Shown piece by piece: positions 7,571 through 16,038 of a stretch of 27,563 bases of DNA. This stretch comes from Thiodiazotropha sp040507005. GTDB taxonomy: Bacteria > Pseudomonadota > Gammaproteobacteria > Chromatiales > Chromatiaceae. The stretch spans positions 1 through 27,563 of the forward strand of contig JBEVVS010000164.1 in NCBI GenBank assembly GCA_040507005.1, given 5' to 3'. Each line of letters starts with the position of its first letter. Position 1 is the first letter of the stretch. The notes below the pieces were generated by a model, which worked only from the letters and a program-made list of their open reading frames with translations, was not told the origin of the DNA and searched no databases. A program made the position numbers and the translations under genes.

Positions 7571-8305
7571 TCAGAGTTGGAAACTGGCCGCCAGGGTGCC
7601 GAACACCAATGCCCATCCGTCGATCAATACAAACAGCATGATTTTGAACGGCAGGGAGATAATCATTGGTGACAGCATCATCATGCCCATCGACATCAAA
7701 ATACTGGCGACGACAATATCGATAATCAGAAAAGGTATAAACAGCAGAAAGCCGATTTGAAAGCCGGTTTTCAATTCACTGGTGGCAAATGAGGGAAGTA
7801 ACAGGCTGAATGGTACATCGTCCGGCTCTTCCAGTTCATTGAAATCACCGATCCGCGCAAACAACGCCAGATCATCCTCCCGTGTCTGCGCGATCATGAA
7901 TGACTTCACCGGTTCGGCAGCTGCCTGCAGCGCCTGGGCGGCATCCATCTGCTCCGCCAGATAGGGTTGCAGCGCCACCTCATTCACCTCGTTGAAGACA
8001 GGCATCATGATAAATAAGGTAAGGAACAGGGCCAGTCCGATGAGGATCTGATTCGAGGGTGTGTTTTGGGTTCCCAGGGCCTGCCTGAGTATGGCCAGCA
8101 CGATGATGATGCGAGCAAAAGAGGTCATCATCATCAAAGCCCCGGGTAACAGGGTCAATGCGGTCATGAAGAGCAGGATCTGGATGGTCAGGGTATAGGT
8201 TTGACCACCCTCCCCATCTGCCGCCACTGTGAAAGCATCGACACCTGGTGCAGCCTGCAACAGGGTTGTACTCAACAGGCCAATGATTAACAACCAAGCC
8301 CTCAT
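7571..8305 (-). CDS. fliP: Flagellar export apparatus protein FliP
   Basis: FliP, 244 residues, is the main gate subunit and, unusually for a membrane-embedded export protein, is made with a cleavable signal peptide (about residues 1-19, ending LLQAA). It then has membrane helices at about 40-70, 78-100, 180-205 and 210-235, with the conserved segments LRQALGTQNTPSNQILIGLA and SELKTGFQIGF. The start codon shares one base with the fliO stop (TGATG), so the two are translationally coupled. Confidence 0.97.
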   Translation of the reverse strand: MRAWLLIIGLLSTTLLQAAPGVDAFTVAADGEGGQTYTLTIQILLFMTALTLLPGALMMMTSFARIIIVLAILRQALGTQNTPSNQILIGLALFLTLFIMMPVFNEVNEVALQPYLAEQMDAAQALQAAAEPVKSFMIAQTREDDLALFARIGDFNELEEPDDVPFSLLLPSFATSELKTGFQIGFLLFIPFLIIDIVVASILMSMGMMMLSPMIISLPFKIMLFVLIDGWALVFGTLAASFQL

Positions 8306-8724
8306 CAGGTCCGCCCCTGACTGCTGTCAGCCAGTTTAACGCCGCCTTTTTCACTCTCCAGTTGTTCCTGAAAGCTGGCATCTGATGCTTGCAGGATATG
8401 CAGTTTACGTACTTGACCCGGCGCCACACCGAGCAACAAACGTTGATTCTCGACCTCTATGACGACCACGCGTTCGCGTGTACCCACAGAGGTTCCACCC
8501 AGGACTCGCACCAATCCCTTTCCACCCATTGGCATTTGTGCATAGCGTTTGAACAGCCAAGCCCCGCCAATGATCAATGCCAATACGAATAACAGACCGC
8601 CTGCTGTAGACAACAGACTGTCGGCACCCAGAGGTGAGACATTGACGCCTATCTGTTTCTGCGCACTATCGGCTGCATACAGGGAGTGGCTGAAAAAGAG
8701 GGCGATGAAAGGCCAGCGGCACAT
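8305..8724 (-). CDS. fliO: Flagellar protein FliO
   Basis: FliO is a small membrane protein that helps FliP assemble. From ATG 8724 it has 139 residues; a TTG one codon upstream is an alternative. A signal-like segment at 1-18 ends SLYAA. A membrane helix at about 44-60 is followed by the FliO-domain segment LGGTSVGTRERVVVIEVENQ and LLLGVAPGQVRKLHIL. The start overlaps the fliN stop by one base and the stop overlaps the fliP start by one base. Confidence 0.93.
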   Translation of the reverse strand: MCRWPFIALFFSHSLYAADSAQKQIGVNVSPLGADSLLSTAGGLLFVLALIIGGAWLFKRYAQMPMGGKGLVRVLGGTSVGTRERVVVIEVENQRLLLGVAPGQVRKLHILQASDASFQEQLESEKGGVKLADSSQGRT

Positions 8725-9128
8725 CAACTAATCCTCTTCACCCGCTCGGAAGGACTGATGATATCTGTCAACCTGAGGCCGAATTTCTCATTCACCACCA
8801 CTACCTCACCCTGAGCGATCAGGGTGCCGTTGACCAGTACATCCATTGGCTCGCCCGCCAATCTATCCAACTCCACCACAGAGCCCTGGTTCAGTTGCAA
8901 CAGGTTGCGAATATTGATCTTGGTGCGGCCAATCTCCATGGAGATGGTGACAGGCACATCCAAGATTGCATCCATATTGACTGCATCGTTACCGGACTCA
9001 TCTCGCAGTTCGTCGAAAGAGGCGGCCGCAGCCTTGTCTCCGCTTTCATTCTCATCCTGTTCATCCAGAGCAGCAGCCCATTCATCTGCCAGTGCTTCAT
9101 TAGGATCAGTTGTTTTCTCTTCACTCAT
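8724..9128 (-). CDS. fliN: Flagellar motor switch protein FliN
   Basis: FliN, 134 residues, is part of the C-ring together with FliM and FliG and also binds the FliH-FliI export ATPase. The first half (about 1-50) is acidic and low in complexity. The C-terminal SpoA domain (about 55-132) contains LDVPVTISMEIGRTKI, LLQLNQGSVVELDRLAGEP and GEVVVVNEKFGLRLTDI, all typical of FliN. The ribosome site GAGGG is 7 bases before ATG 9128. A 66-base gap separates it from fliM. Confidence 0.97.
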   Translation of the reverse strand: MSEEKTTDPNEALADEWAAALDEQDENESGDKAAAASFDELRDESGNDAVNMDAILDVPVTISMEIGRTKINIRNLLQLNQGSVVELDRLAGEPMDVLVNGTLIAQGEVVVVNEKFGLRLTDIISPSERVKRIS

Positions 9129-9194
9129 GTTTACGCCCTCTTCGGCTATCGTTGTGCAGTCAGTCCCTGCTGACTCATCGCCACAGCCATTTGC

Positions 9195-10235
9195 TCACTC
9201 TTCATTCGAGGCCTGCACGGCTTGTTTTTCCATTTCCAGATAATCGTGCAATCCTTTGTGCCGACCCTGTTGAATCCAATGGTTGATCTTCAAGGCGTAG
9301 TTACCATCGGAAACACCGAGTTTGGCCTTGAAAATAGGAACCTCGGCAGCTTCAACCTCAACCTCTTCCGGCATATCGAAGGGAATAATGTCCCCCTCTT
9401 TCAGTTCTGCCAGTTGCTTGACGCTCATCTGCACATCTGTCAGTTGGCTGGAAAGTTCAATCCTCGCCGCCAAGATCTCCTCCTTGAGGGAACGCTCCCA
9501 GCGCTCATCTCTTTCACCCCGGTCGCTCTGCACACCGGCATCGAGCAACTCACGAATCGGTTCCAGCATCGAGTACGGCATGCAGACATGAAAATCCCCA
9601 CCCCCACTCTCCAAATCCACATGAAATGAGGTTACTACCACCACCTCGGAAGGACTCACGATGTTGGCAAATTGGGGATTGACCTCTGAACCGCTGTATT
9701 CGAATTTGACCTGAAAGACAGGTTTCCAAGCCACCACCAAGTCCTCAAAGGCACGATTCAAAAGGAGCTGAATGACCCGATTTTCCGTAGGCGTGAAGTC
9801 GCGACCTTCGATCTTGGTATGGAATCTTCCGGATCCGCCAAAGTAGTTGTCGACGACACTGAACACCAACTTGGGATCGATAACGAAAAGTCCCTTACCA
9901 CGCAACGGTGGCACCCGGATCATATTCAAACTGGTGGGAACGAACAGGCTGTGCACAAACTCGGAAAACTTCTGCATCTGGATACCGGATACAGAGAGAT
10001 CAGCAGTACGGCGCAGCATGTTAAACAGACTGGTGCGGAACAGGCGCGCAAAGCGCTCGTTGATCATCTCCAGTGTGGGCAGACGTCCCCGAACGATACG
10101 ATCCTGACTGGTGAAATCATAGGAATTGACACCGCCAGCCTCGACCACGTCCGATTCGGTGGCGACATCACCATTATCGACCCCATGCAACAGGGCATCG
10201 ATCTCTTCTTGTGAAAGTAAATCGTTGGCGCTCAT
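9195..10235 (-). CDS. fliM: Flagellar motor switch protein FliM
   Basis: FliM, 346 residues, is the C-ring protein that binds phosphorylated CheY and changes rotation direction. The CheY-binding motif LSQEEIDALLHG is at residues 7-18. The middle domain (about 45-225, with YDFTSQDRIVRGRLPTLEMI and DNYFGGSGRFH) binds FliG, and the C-terminal SpoA domain (about 255-330) pairs with FliN. It starts 5 bases after the fliL stop. No missing elements. Confidence 0.97.
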   Translation of the reverse strand: MSANDLLSQEEIDALLHGVDNGDVATESDVVEAGGVNSYDFTSQDRIVRGRLPTLEMINERFARLFRTSLFNMLRRTADLSVSGIQMQKFSEFVHSLFVPTSLNMIRVPPLRGKGLFVIDPKLVFSVVDNYFGGSGRFHTKIEGRDFTPTENRVIQLLLNRAFEDLVVAWKPVFQVKFEYSGSEVNPQFANIVSPSEVVVVTSFHVDLESGGGDFHVCMPYSMLEPIRELLDAGVQSDRGERDERWERSLKEEILAARIELSSQLTDVQMSVKQLAELKEGDIIPFDMPEEVEVEAAEVPIFKAKLGVSDGNYALKINHWIQQGRHKGLHDYLEMEKQAVQASNEE

Positions 10236-10240
10236 GATGG

Positions 10241-10756
10241 TTATTGCATTACAAAACTAGTGAAATAGAGGGCTTCAACTTCGTCTGGACCCTGTAATTC
10301 AGTGACAACCCGGTTGAGCTCCTTAAGCATATCTGCTTGTAGACTCTCTTTGGTCTCACGGGCTTTCAGGGCCTTGGGATCTGCAGCCGAGAGCAGATTA
10401 AGAAGATTGTGACGAATCATCGGATCATTGTGTTTAATGAATTCGACCATCTCGTCGGATCTGACCCGGACACTGACTCCGATCTGCAACAGACTTGGAC
10501 GACCAGGCAGGTTCACGACAAAGGGGGGGTTTAACTCAATATACTGCGCAGGGCCCTGCTCCACCTCAGCTTCTTCGGTTTGTTCTGCTGTCGCTGCATC
10601 CTCATCAGCAGCCTCGTCACCCATCAGGAGAAAATAGGCGGCAACACCCCCGCCGATGAGTAAAACAGCGACTATTGCTATGATGATAATGAGCTTGGAC
10701 TTGCCCGACTTCTCTTCACCCAAATCGAGCTCTTCCGATGCCTGTTCTTCTGCCAT
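10241..10756 (-). CDS. fliL: Flagellar basal body-associated protein FliL
   Basis: FliL is an inner-membrane protein that surrounds the stators and supports torque. The start is ATG 10756, which has a GAGGA site 7 bases upstream; this gives 171 residues. An in-frame ATG 18 codons upstream (10810) has no such site. Residues 1-20 are cytoplasmic and charged, 21-45 form one membrane helix, 46-68 are a very acidic linker, and about 70-170 form the periplasmic FliL (stomatin-like) domain with YIELNPPFVVNLPGR. It is the first gene of the fliLMNOPQR-flhB run in this window, so a promoter is expected upstream, in the gap shared with the divergent kinase gene. Confidence 0.95.
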   Translation of the reverse strand: MAEEQASEELDLGEEKSGKSKLIIIIAIVAVLLIGGGVAAYFLLMGDEAADEDAATAEQTEEAEVEQGPAQYIELNPPFVVNLPGRPSLLQIGVSVRVRSDEMVEFIKHNDPMIRHNLLNLLSAADPKALKARETKESLQADMLKELNRVVTELQGPDEVEALYFTSFVMQ

Positions 10757-11064
10757 ATTGCCGTCCTCAAGATTTATATCCAAACGGAATGCAATATAGA
10801 TGCCATACAACTAAAGCCTATTTATTTCTTTAAATACATATAGTTACATATAGCTCCCAGGGGGGAGACAAAATATTGACTCGCCAGAAAACCTGTATTA
10901 GGCAAAAATTCGACAGGCTCCATGCCACACTGGATGAAGCGGTTTCAGGCATTCATTTCCGCCGATAGGGGGGGATTTGCAGTAAATAGCTTTAACAATA
11001 GCCAGTTAAGTGCTATTAATTACTCCGGTAACCAGCTGTTATAAAAAATATTTTTAGGATTTCC
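10757..11064. other. Divergent intergenic region between fliL and the HDOD kinase gene
   Basis: The region is 308 bases, AT-rich near fliL, with two G-runs (10859-10865 and 10967-10973). It holds a 9-base direct repeat, TACATATAG, at 10835-10843 and 10845-10853 (10-base period). The plus strand has GCCGATAG at 10961-10968, like a FliA -10 element but without a -35. No sigma-54 site with correct GG-N10-GC spacing was found on either strand, so the fliL promoter is not resolved. Confidence 0.4.
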
Positions 11065-13170
11065 GTGCCTACTCAATCGGAGCAAAAACCAATCATAGGA
11101 AGATTCAGCAATCTCCCTAGCCCGCCAGCAATCCTTATCGAGTTGATCGATAGCTGCAATAGCCCCGATGTGAGCTTCAAGCAACTGGCCGAAACCATCG
11201 AACAAGATGCGGGCGTCTCCTCCAAGGTCATCACCGCGGCCAACTCACCTTTCTACCGCCAATGGCAAGAGATCAGCGATATTCAACGATTGTTAGTTGT
11301 GCTTGGTATTCGCAGTGTCAGAACCATTGCCATCAACAGCGCCGTGCAACAGTTTTTCAACCAGCTCAGCAAACAGGCTGGAAGAGCCCTGGATGAGATA
11401 TGGTTGCAGTCGTTGATTTGCGCGCAAGTGACAAAGGCCTTGGCAGATTTGACTACCTATCGATCACCGGATGAGGCATACCTTGCGGGACTCCTGCACA
11501 GTTTAGGACAACTTGCATTGCTACAGGCCTTTCCCGATGAATACGGCACCCTGCTGGAACAGGGATTAACTGGGGAGTCGCTGGTCAAGGCGGAGATCGA
11601 GAAATTCGACTATTCATCCCCGCAGATCGGGTCCCACATGATTGAAAGTTGGGAGTTGCAGTCATTCCTCGCCGATGCAATCCTCTACCAATACGAACCG
11701 GCTGATAACATTCTTGACTGTTCTCACTTGGTCAAACTGGTGAATCTTGCCAGCCAACTCTCAGGCAAAACAGAAAAACTTGATAACGACAGCTTGACAC
11801 GGGCCGATAGTCTGTTCGGATTGAATCAGTCAATCGTGGAAGGATTGGTGCAGGATGCCAGGCAGAAAGCGGCCAAGGCGGCACAAAGTCTCGGTATCTC
11901 TCTAACTGCCGAAAAAAGTGACAAGCAGGATCAAGAGCGGCAGCAGGCATTGGCGGAACGGGTCAAACAGGCCGCCCTTTTGGGTGGCGGCATGGAACCG
12001 ATGCCGGAGACACCGGACATGGTCGCCACCATGCAACAAATTCAGCGCGACTTCGATCTGTTGTTCGGTATTCAACACATCTGTTTTCTGGTGCAAGATC
12101 AGGATAGTAAGACACTGCGCCCAGTCAGCCCATCTGCCCAGAGCAATGAGTTGCTGGATGAGATCGCTATTTCCACAGATTCAGATCGCAGCCTGGCGGC
12201 AGCCGCCTACAATCAAGGCAGTGTCTGCTATTCGGAAGATGATGAGAATCTCTCTCTGATGAGTGTCGTGGATCGACAACTGGCGCGTTTTCTCAATCAA
12301 CAAGCCCTACTCTACTTGCCATTGAGCTCTCATCAATCCCGCATTGGATTGATCGCTGTCGGCATGAGCGGCAGCCAATGGGAAGCACTCCAGGGGCAGA
12401 AGCAGCTTATCACTCTGTTTGCCACAGAGGCGGCCGATCTGCTCCTGCGGCAGAGAAACATGCTCGCCCAGCAGCAACAGCTGATCGATGACGAGCGCTC
12501 CAGCTTCCATCTCGAAGCACGCAAGATCGTGCATGAAGTGAATAATCCTTTGGGTATCATCAACAACTACCTGCATATTCTCGGAATGAAACTCGGCGAG
12601 GACAACCAGGTAATGGAGGAACTTGATATTATCAAGGAAGAAATCTCGAGAGTGGGCAAGATCATACTGCGTATTCGCGATATTCCTGATGAACTCGAAC
12701 AGCAGGTTAAAAACGTTGATATCAACCAACTCGTGCAGGATCTCGATAAACTGTTTCAATCCTCCCTGTTTCCCATGCACAATATCGTTGCGCAGCTGGA
12801 CCTTGACTCGAATCTGCCTCATCTGGAGACCCAGCGGGGTCATGTTAAGCAAATCTTAACCAATCTGATCAAAAATGCAGTCGAGGCCATGCCAGAAGGG
12901 GGGAAACTAGGTATTGAAACTCGTGCAAATGCATATATAAATGGTAAGGAACACATTGAGATTCAGATCACCGACAATGGCCCAGGCATAGCCAAAGAGA
13001 TCATGGACCAACTATTCACCCCTGTGACAACCACCAAAGACAGTTCCCACTCCGGTCTGGGGCTTACCATAGTAAAAAATCTCATTGACGAACTTTCCGG
13101 TTCCATCAACTGCACATCCAATAGCGGATCAGGTACGCGATTTCAGATCTACCTGCCCAGGACCGGATAG
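11065..13170 (+). CDS. HDOD-GAF sensor histidine kinase
   Basis: This 701-residue hybrid sensor starts at GTG 11065, with AGGAT 4 bases upstream. Residues about 10-215 form an HDOD domain (FSNLPSPPAILIELI, then IEQDAGVSSKVITAANSPFY), a signalling relative of HD phosphohydrolases without their metal ligands. Residues about 310-470 look like a GAF domain. The dimerisation/phosphoacceptor helix has the H-box RKIVHEVNNPLG, with His490 as phosphoacceptor. The HATPase domain (about 590-698) has an N-box at about 600 (NLIKNAVEA), DNGPGIA at about 637 and GLGLTIV. No membrane helix is seen, so it is probably cytoplasmic. The response regulator gene starts 14 bases after its stop and is the likely partner. 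The input signal is unknown; a role in motility is inferred from the neighbouring flagellar genes. Confidence 0.9.
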   Translation: MPTQSEQKPIIGRFSNLPSPPAILIELIDSCNSPDVSFKQLAETIEQDAGVSSKVITAANSPFYRQWQEISDIQRLLVVLGIRSVRTIAINSAVQQFFNQLSKQAGRALDEIWLQSLICAQVTKALADLTTYRSPDEAYLAGLLHSLGQLALLQAFPDEYGTLLEQGLTGESLVKAEIEKFDYSSPQIGSHMIESWELQSFLADAILYQYEPADNILDCSHLVKLVNLASQLSGKTEKLDNDSLTRADSLFGLNQSIVEGLVQDARQKAAKAAQSLGISLTAEKSDKQDQERQQALAERVKQAALLGGGMEPMPETPDMVATMQQIQRDFDLLFGIQHICFLVQDQDSKTLRPVSPSAQSNELLDEIAISTDSDRSLAAAAYNQGSVCYSEDDENLSLMSVVDRQLARFLNQQALLYLPLSSHQSRIGLIAVGMSGSQWEALQGQKQLITLFATEAADLLLRQRNMLAQQQQLIDDERSSFHLEARKIVHEVNNPLGIINNYLHILGMKLGEDNQVMEELDIIKEEISRVGKIILRIRDIPDELEQQVKNVDINQLVQDLDKLFQSSLFPMHNIVAQLDLDSNLPHLETQRGHVKQILTNLIKNAVEAMPEGGKLGIETRANAYINGKEHIEIQITDNGPGIAKEIMDQLFTPVTTTKDSSHSGLGLTIVKNLIDELSGSINCTSNSGSGTRFQIYLPRTG

Positions 13171-13184
13171 TAGAGGATTCTGAT

Positions 13185-15449
13185 ATGCACCCATACTATC
13201 CGGCACCATGGCGAGGGATTGAAGGTAACTTCGAATCCTTACCGAAGAACTTTGATACCAGCAGTCCTGCAAACAGCTATAACGCAAGGATTTTGATTGC
13301 TGATGACGAGCCGAAAGCCCGCGCCAGCCTGAAAGAGATACTCCGCTTCACCGGTTACGAAACAACACTTGCGGAGAGCGGCAGTGAGGCGATCGAACTG
13401 CTCAATACGGGAACTTTCGATTTAATTCTGCTCGACCTGAACATGCCCGACCTGCATGGGCACAAAGTAATGGAGCACATCGAACACTATCGCCTGAATT
13501 GCGACATTATCGTCGTCAGTGGCGAAACAACCTTTGACCATGCCACCAAGGCTTTGCGCAAAGGGGCACAAGACTTTCTTCGCAAGCCCTATGCACCGGA
13601 CGAGCTATTGCGATCAGTGGCGAATGTTATCGAACGCCGTCAGCTGAGGGCGGCAAATCAGTCAATACATCTGCGGCTCCAGGAATCCGAATCCCTGCAT
13701 AAGTTCATTGTCAACAATTCGCCAGACATGATCTATCTACTGGATCAGGAGGGTAAATTCGCCTTCATCAATGAACGTGTGAAATCGCTTCTTGGTTACA
13801 GTCAAAATGAAATCATTGGCGAGCACTTCAGCAAACTGATCCTCTCGGAAGACCTGGAAAAAGCACAATATACCTTCAATGAGCGCCGCGCCGGTGAGCG
13901 TGCCACCCGCAGCGCAGAACTGAAATTGTGCAGTAAGAAGCATAACGGAACCCGCTTTTTCGAGTCCCACGTGATTCCAATAGAGTTGAGTTCAATCGGC
14001 ATATACACGACCAACGACGATAACAGCAAGTCATTCATCGGTACCTACGGTGTAGCACGTGATATCTCCGAACGGAAACAGGCCGAAGCACTCATCAAAT
14101 ACCAGCTCTACCATGACCTGCTAACCAACCTGCCCAATCGCAGTCTGTTCCGCGATCGCTTGAATATGGCGATGGCCCAGTCCAAACGCTCCGGAAAGAA
14201 ACTGGCTGTCATGTATCTGGATATGGACCGCTTTAAAATCATCAACGACTCACTCGGACATTATGTTGGCGATGAGTTGTTGAAACTTGTCGGCCAACGG
14301 CTGCGCAGTGAGCTGAGAGAGGCGGATACCCTGGCCCGTGTCGGTGGTGATGAGTTCAACCTTCTGGTACCGGAAATCAATGACATACAAGATGCAAGAA
14401 ATCTTGCGGAAAAGATTCTTCGACTCACGGCAGAGCCCTATATCATTAAGAACGAGGAGATCTTCATCAGTTTCAGCATCGGCATATCCATATACCCGAG
14501 TGATGGCGACACCAAGGATATGTTGATTAAAAATGCTGATATAGCGATGTACAAAATCAAGAATGCCGGGAAGAATGGCTACGCCTTCTATTCAGAGAAG
14601 ATGAAAACCCACTTCTCGCAATCTTTGGACATTGAAAACGGTTTGCGAAAGGCTATATCAACCAATGAGCTATGTCTCTATTATCAGCCGCAATTCGATA
14701 TCAACAACGGTTATATGCGGGGTGTTGAAGCCCTGGTACGTTGGAAACATCCAGAAAAAGGCACTATCCAACCCAACGAATTCATTAGTGTTGCAGAGGA
14801 GTCCGGTCTCATCATCCCGCTTGGCGAATGGGTACTGCGGAGGGCATGCACGGATATTAAACGCTGGATGGAACAGGAGGGTATCTCATTGCTGCTATCG
14901 GTGAACATCTCAATGCAACAACTCGAGATGGATCAATTCGTGGCTAAAGCAATGAAGATTATCAAGCGCCATAATCTACCGGAAAACACCTTGGAACTTG
15001 AGATCACCGAGCATGCCATTATGCAGGATATGGAGAAAGCGATAGACGCCTTGACCAGGTTATCCCACAAGGGCATACGCATTGCCATCGATGATTTCGG
15101 TACTGGCTATTCATCCTTGGGCTACCTGCAAAATCTGCCGATCAACACATTGAAAATAGATCGCTCATTCGTCCAGGGCATCAAATCATCGGAAGACAAC
15201 TCAATCATTGATGCAATCATAGCAATGGCCAAGGGCCTCAACCTCAACCTGATCGCCGAGGGAGTGGAAAACCAGACCCAAATTGACCACCTCAGCAGAG
15301 CCGGCTGCGGTTTGGCTCAGGGATTCTTCTACTCACATCCCGTACCCGAAGAAGAATTGCTGAGATTTATAAAATCAAATGGATTCGCCAAGGACCACAA
15401 TAGATCGGAATCGAGACAACCCCCAGAGCATGACACGCCGGTGCAGTGA
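13185..15449 (+). CDS. Response regulator with PAS, GGDEF and EAL domains (c-di-GMP turnover)
   Basis: The 754-residue protein has a REC domain (about 33-150), PAS (about 170-295), GGDEF (about 305-470) and EAL (about 485-735). In REC the acidic pair Asp40-Asp41, phosphoacceptor Asp84 (LLDLNMPD) and Lys134 are present. The cyclase motif GGDEF is exact at 387-391, and an RxxD inhibitory site (READ, 378-381) sits five residues before it. The EAL half has EAL at 515-517, NIS at 573-575, the Glu of LEIT at 606, DDFGTGYSS at 636-644, Lys657, Glu692 and Gln712, so all metal-binding and catalytic positions are kept. Both c-di-GMP synthesis and hydrolysis are therefore possible. GAGGA precedes ATG 13185; the gene follows the kinase by 14 bases, and phosphorylation by it is the likely control. 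Confidence 0.93.
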   Translation: MHPYYPAPWRGIEGNFESLPKNFDTSSPANSYNARILIADDEPKARASLKEILRFTGYETTLAESGSEAIELLNTGTFDLILLDLNMPDLHGHKVMEHIEHYRLNCDIIVVSGETTFDHATKALRKGAQDFLRKPYAPDELLRSVANVIERRQLRAANQSIHLRLQESESLHKFIVNNSPDMIYLLDQEGKFAFINERVKSLLGYSQNEIIGEHFSKLILSEDLEKAQYTFNERRAGERATRSAELKLCSKKHNGTRFFESHVIPIELSSIGIYTTNDDNSKSFIGTYGVARDISERKQAEALIKYQLYHDLLTNLPNRSLFRDRLNMAMAQSKRSGKKLAVMYLDMDRFKIINDSLGHYVGDELLKLVGQRLRSELREADTLARVGGDEFNLLVPEINDIQDARNLAEKILRLTAEPYIIKNEEIFISFSIGISIYPSDGDTKDMLIKNADIAMYKIKNAGKNGYAFYSEKMKTHFSQSLDIENGLRKAISTNELCLYYQPQFDINNGYMRGVEALVRWKHPEKGTIQPNEFISVAEESGLIIPLGEWVLRRACTDIKRWMEQEGISLLLSVNISMQQLEMDQFVAKAMKIIKRHNLPENTLELEITEHAIMQDMEKAIDALTRLSHKGIRIAIDDFGTGYSSLGYLQNLPINTLKIDRSFVQGIKSSEDNSIIDAIIAMAKGLNLNLIAEGVENQTQIDHLSRAGCGLAQGFFYSHPVPEEELLRFIKSNGFAKDHNRSESRQPPEHDTPVQ

Positions 15450-15503
15450 CCGACACGCTGGGTGAGCGAGTCCCACCAAATCACAGCCTGACTAAAAATA
15501 AGA

Positions 15504-15523
15504 AACCCCGCCGAAGCGGGGTT
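15504..15523 (-). terminator. Rho-independent terminator facing the minus strand
   Basis: AACCCCGC-CGAA-GCGGGGTT forms a perfect 8-base stem with a tetraloop. On the minus strand it is followed by TTTCTTATTTTTAG, a good U-rich tail. On the plus strand it is followed only by CTGTTGGCG. It lies 54 bases after the stop of the GGDEF-EAL gene, so it may also slow plus-strand transcripts, but its orientation fits a minus-strand transcript better, and no minus-strand gene is known just upstream. Confidence 0.75.
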
Positions 15524-15974
15524 CTGTTGGCGCTTGTGATGAAAAACGGGGCCTTGATTATTGAATCGACCGGCCAGACTCCGATACGCTTCCTTTAGAT
15601 TCATTTGTGACGATTAGATCTGATCACACTCTTCTAACGCGTATGTTCAAGCCTGGCAGGCCAATCCTGAATCTACAGCTCCATCTAGTTGAATACCCGG
15701 TCTCCTCTGTGCAAGTTTACGAGATACCCAAGATGGGCCATACACCATGCCTAAATCCGCGGAACGGATAGCACTATGGCCAACACCATCTCCAGTCCAT
15801 CTGCATGCTAGGCCAGAGTATTTGATCAATGCTCAGACCCAGTATGTACAGGCCATATATTCACTGGAGACAGTAGTAAGTTTAATTGAGTTCATGTGTA
15901 TATCAAGTACTCCAGTTATTAATTTCCCAAGCCCATGTAAACACAGCATTTACTATCAGCTTGCCTGGCTCCCG

Positions 15975-15983
15975 TGTTAATAT
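15975..15983 (+). promoter_or_regulatory. ettA: Possible extended -10 promoter for ettA
   Basis: TGTTAATAT matches an extended -10 element (TGn plus TAATAT). No good -35 lies 16-18 bases upstream, which extended -10 promoters can tolerate. A start near 15990 would leave a leader of about 49 bases before the ettA ATG. Confidence 0.35.
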
Positions 15984-16038
15984 GGCCCGTTCATATGGGT
16001 GCCAAGCGCCACCCCAACCCAACAGTTGCAAACTATCC

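Larger units (their letters stand above)
15450..16038. other. Gene-poor region upstream of ettA
   Basis: These 589 bases contain no frame I can support as a gene. Short open frames on both strands (up to 77 codons) lack ribosome sites and recognisable motifs. The left end holds a strong hairpin (15504-15523) whose T-rich flank belongs to the minus strand. The right end holds a possible extended -10 promoter for ettA (15975-15983). No tRNA-like TTC-arm with pairing stems was found. Confidence 0.5.

Noticed and set aside
9146..9190. 14-codon minus-strand frame (MAVAMSQQGLTAQR) between fliM and fliN
   Set aside because: Too short to judge and without a good ribosome site; no family resemblance.
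10898..10915. Minus-strand CTGTCGAATTTTTGCC as a sigma-54 promoter for fliL
   Set aside because: The -24 position has TG in place of the essential GG.
10961..10968. GCCGATAG as a FliA (sigma-28) promoter for the HDOD kinase gene
   Set aside because: The -10 fits 7 of 8 bases, but the position 15 bases upstream reads GTTT where TAAA is expected, so it is not listed as a promoter.
15647..15829. 60-codon minus-strand frame in the gap before ettA
   Set aside because: No ribosome site, no recognisable domain, and composition like random frame; left as unexplained sequence.
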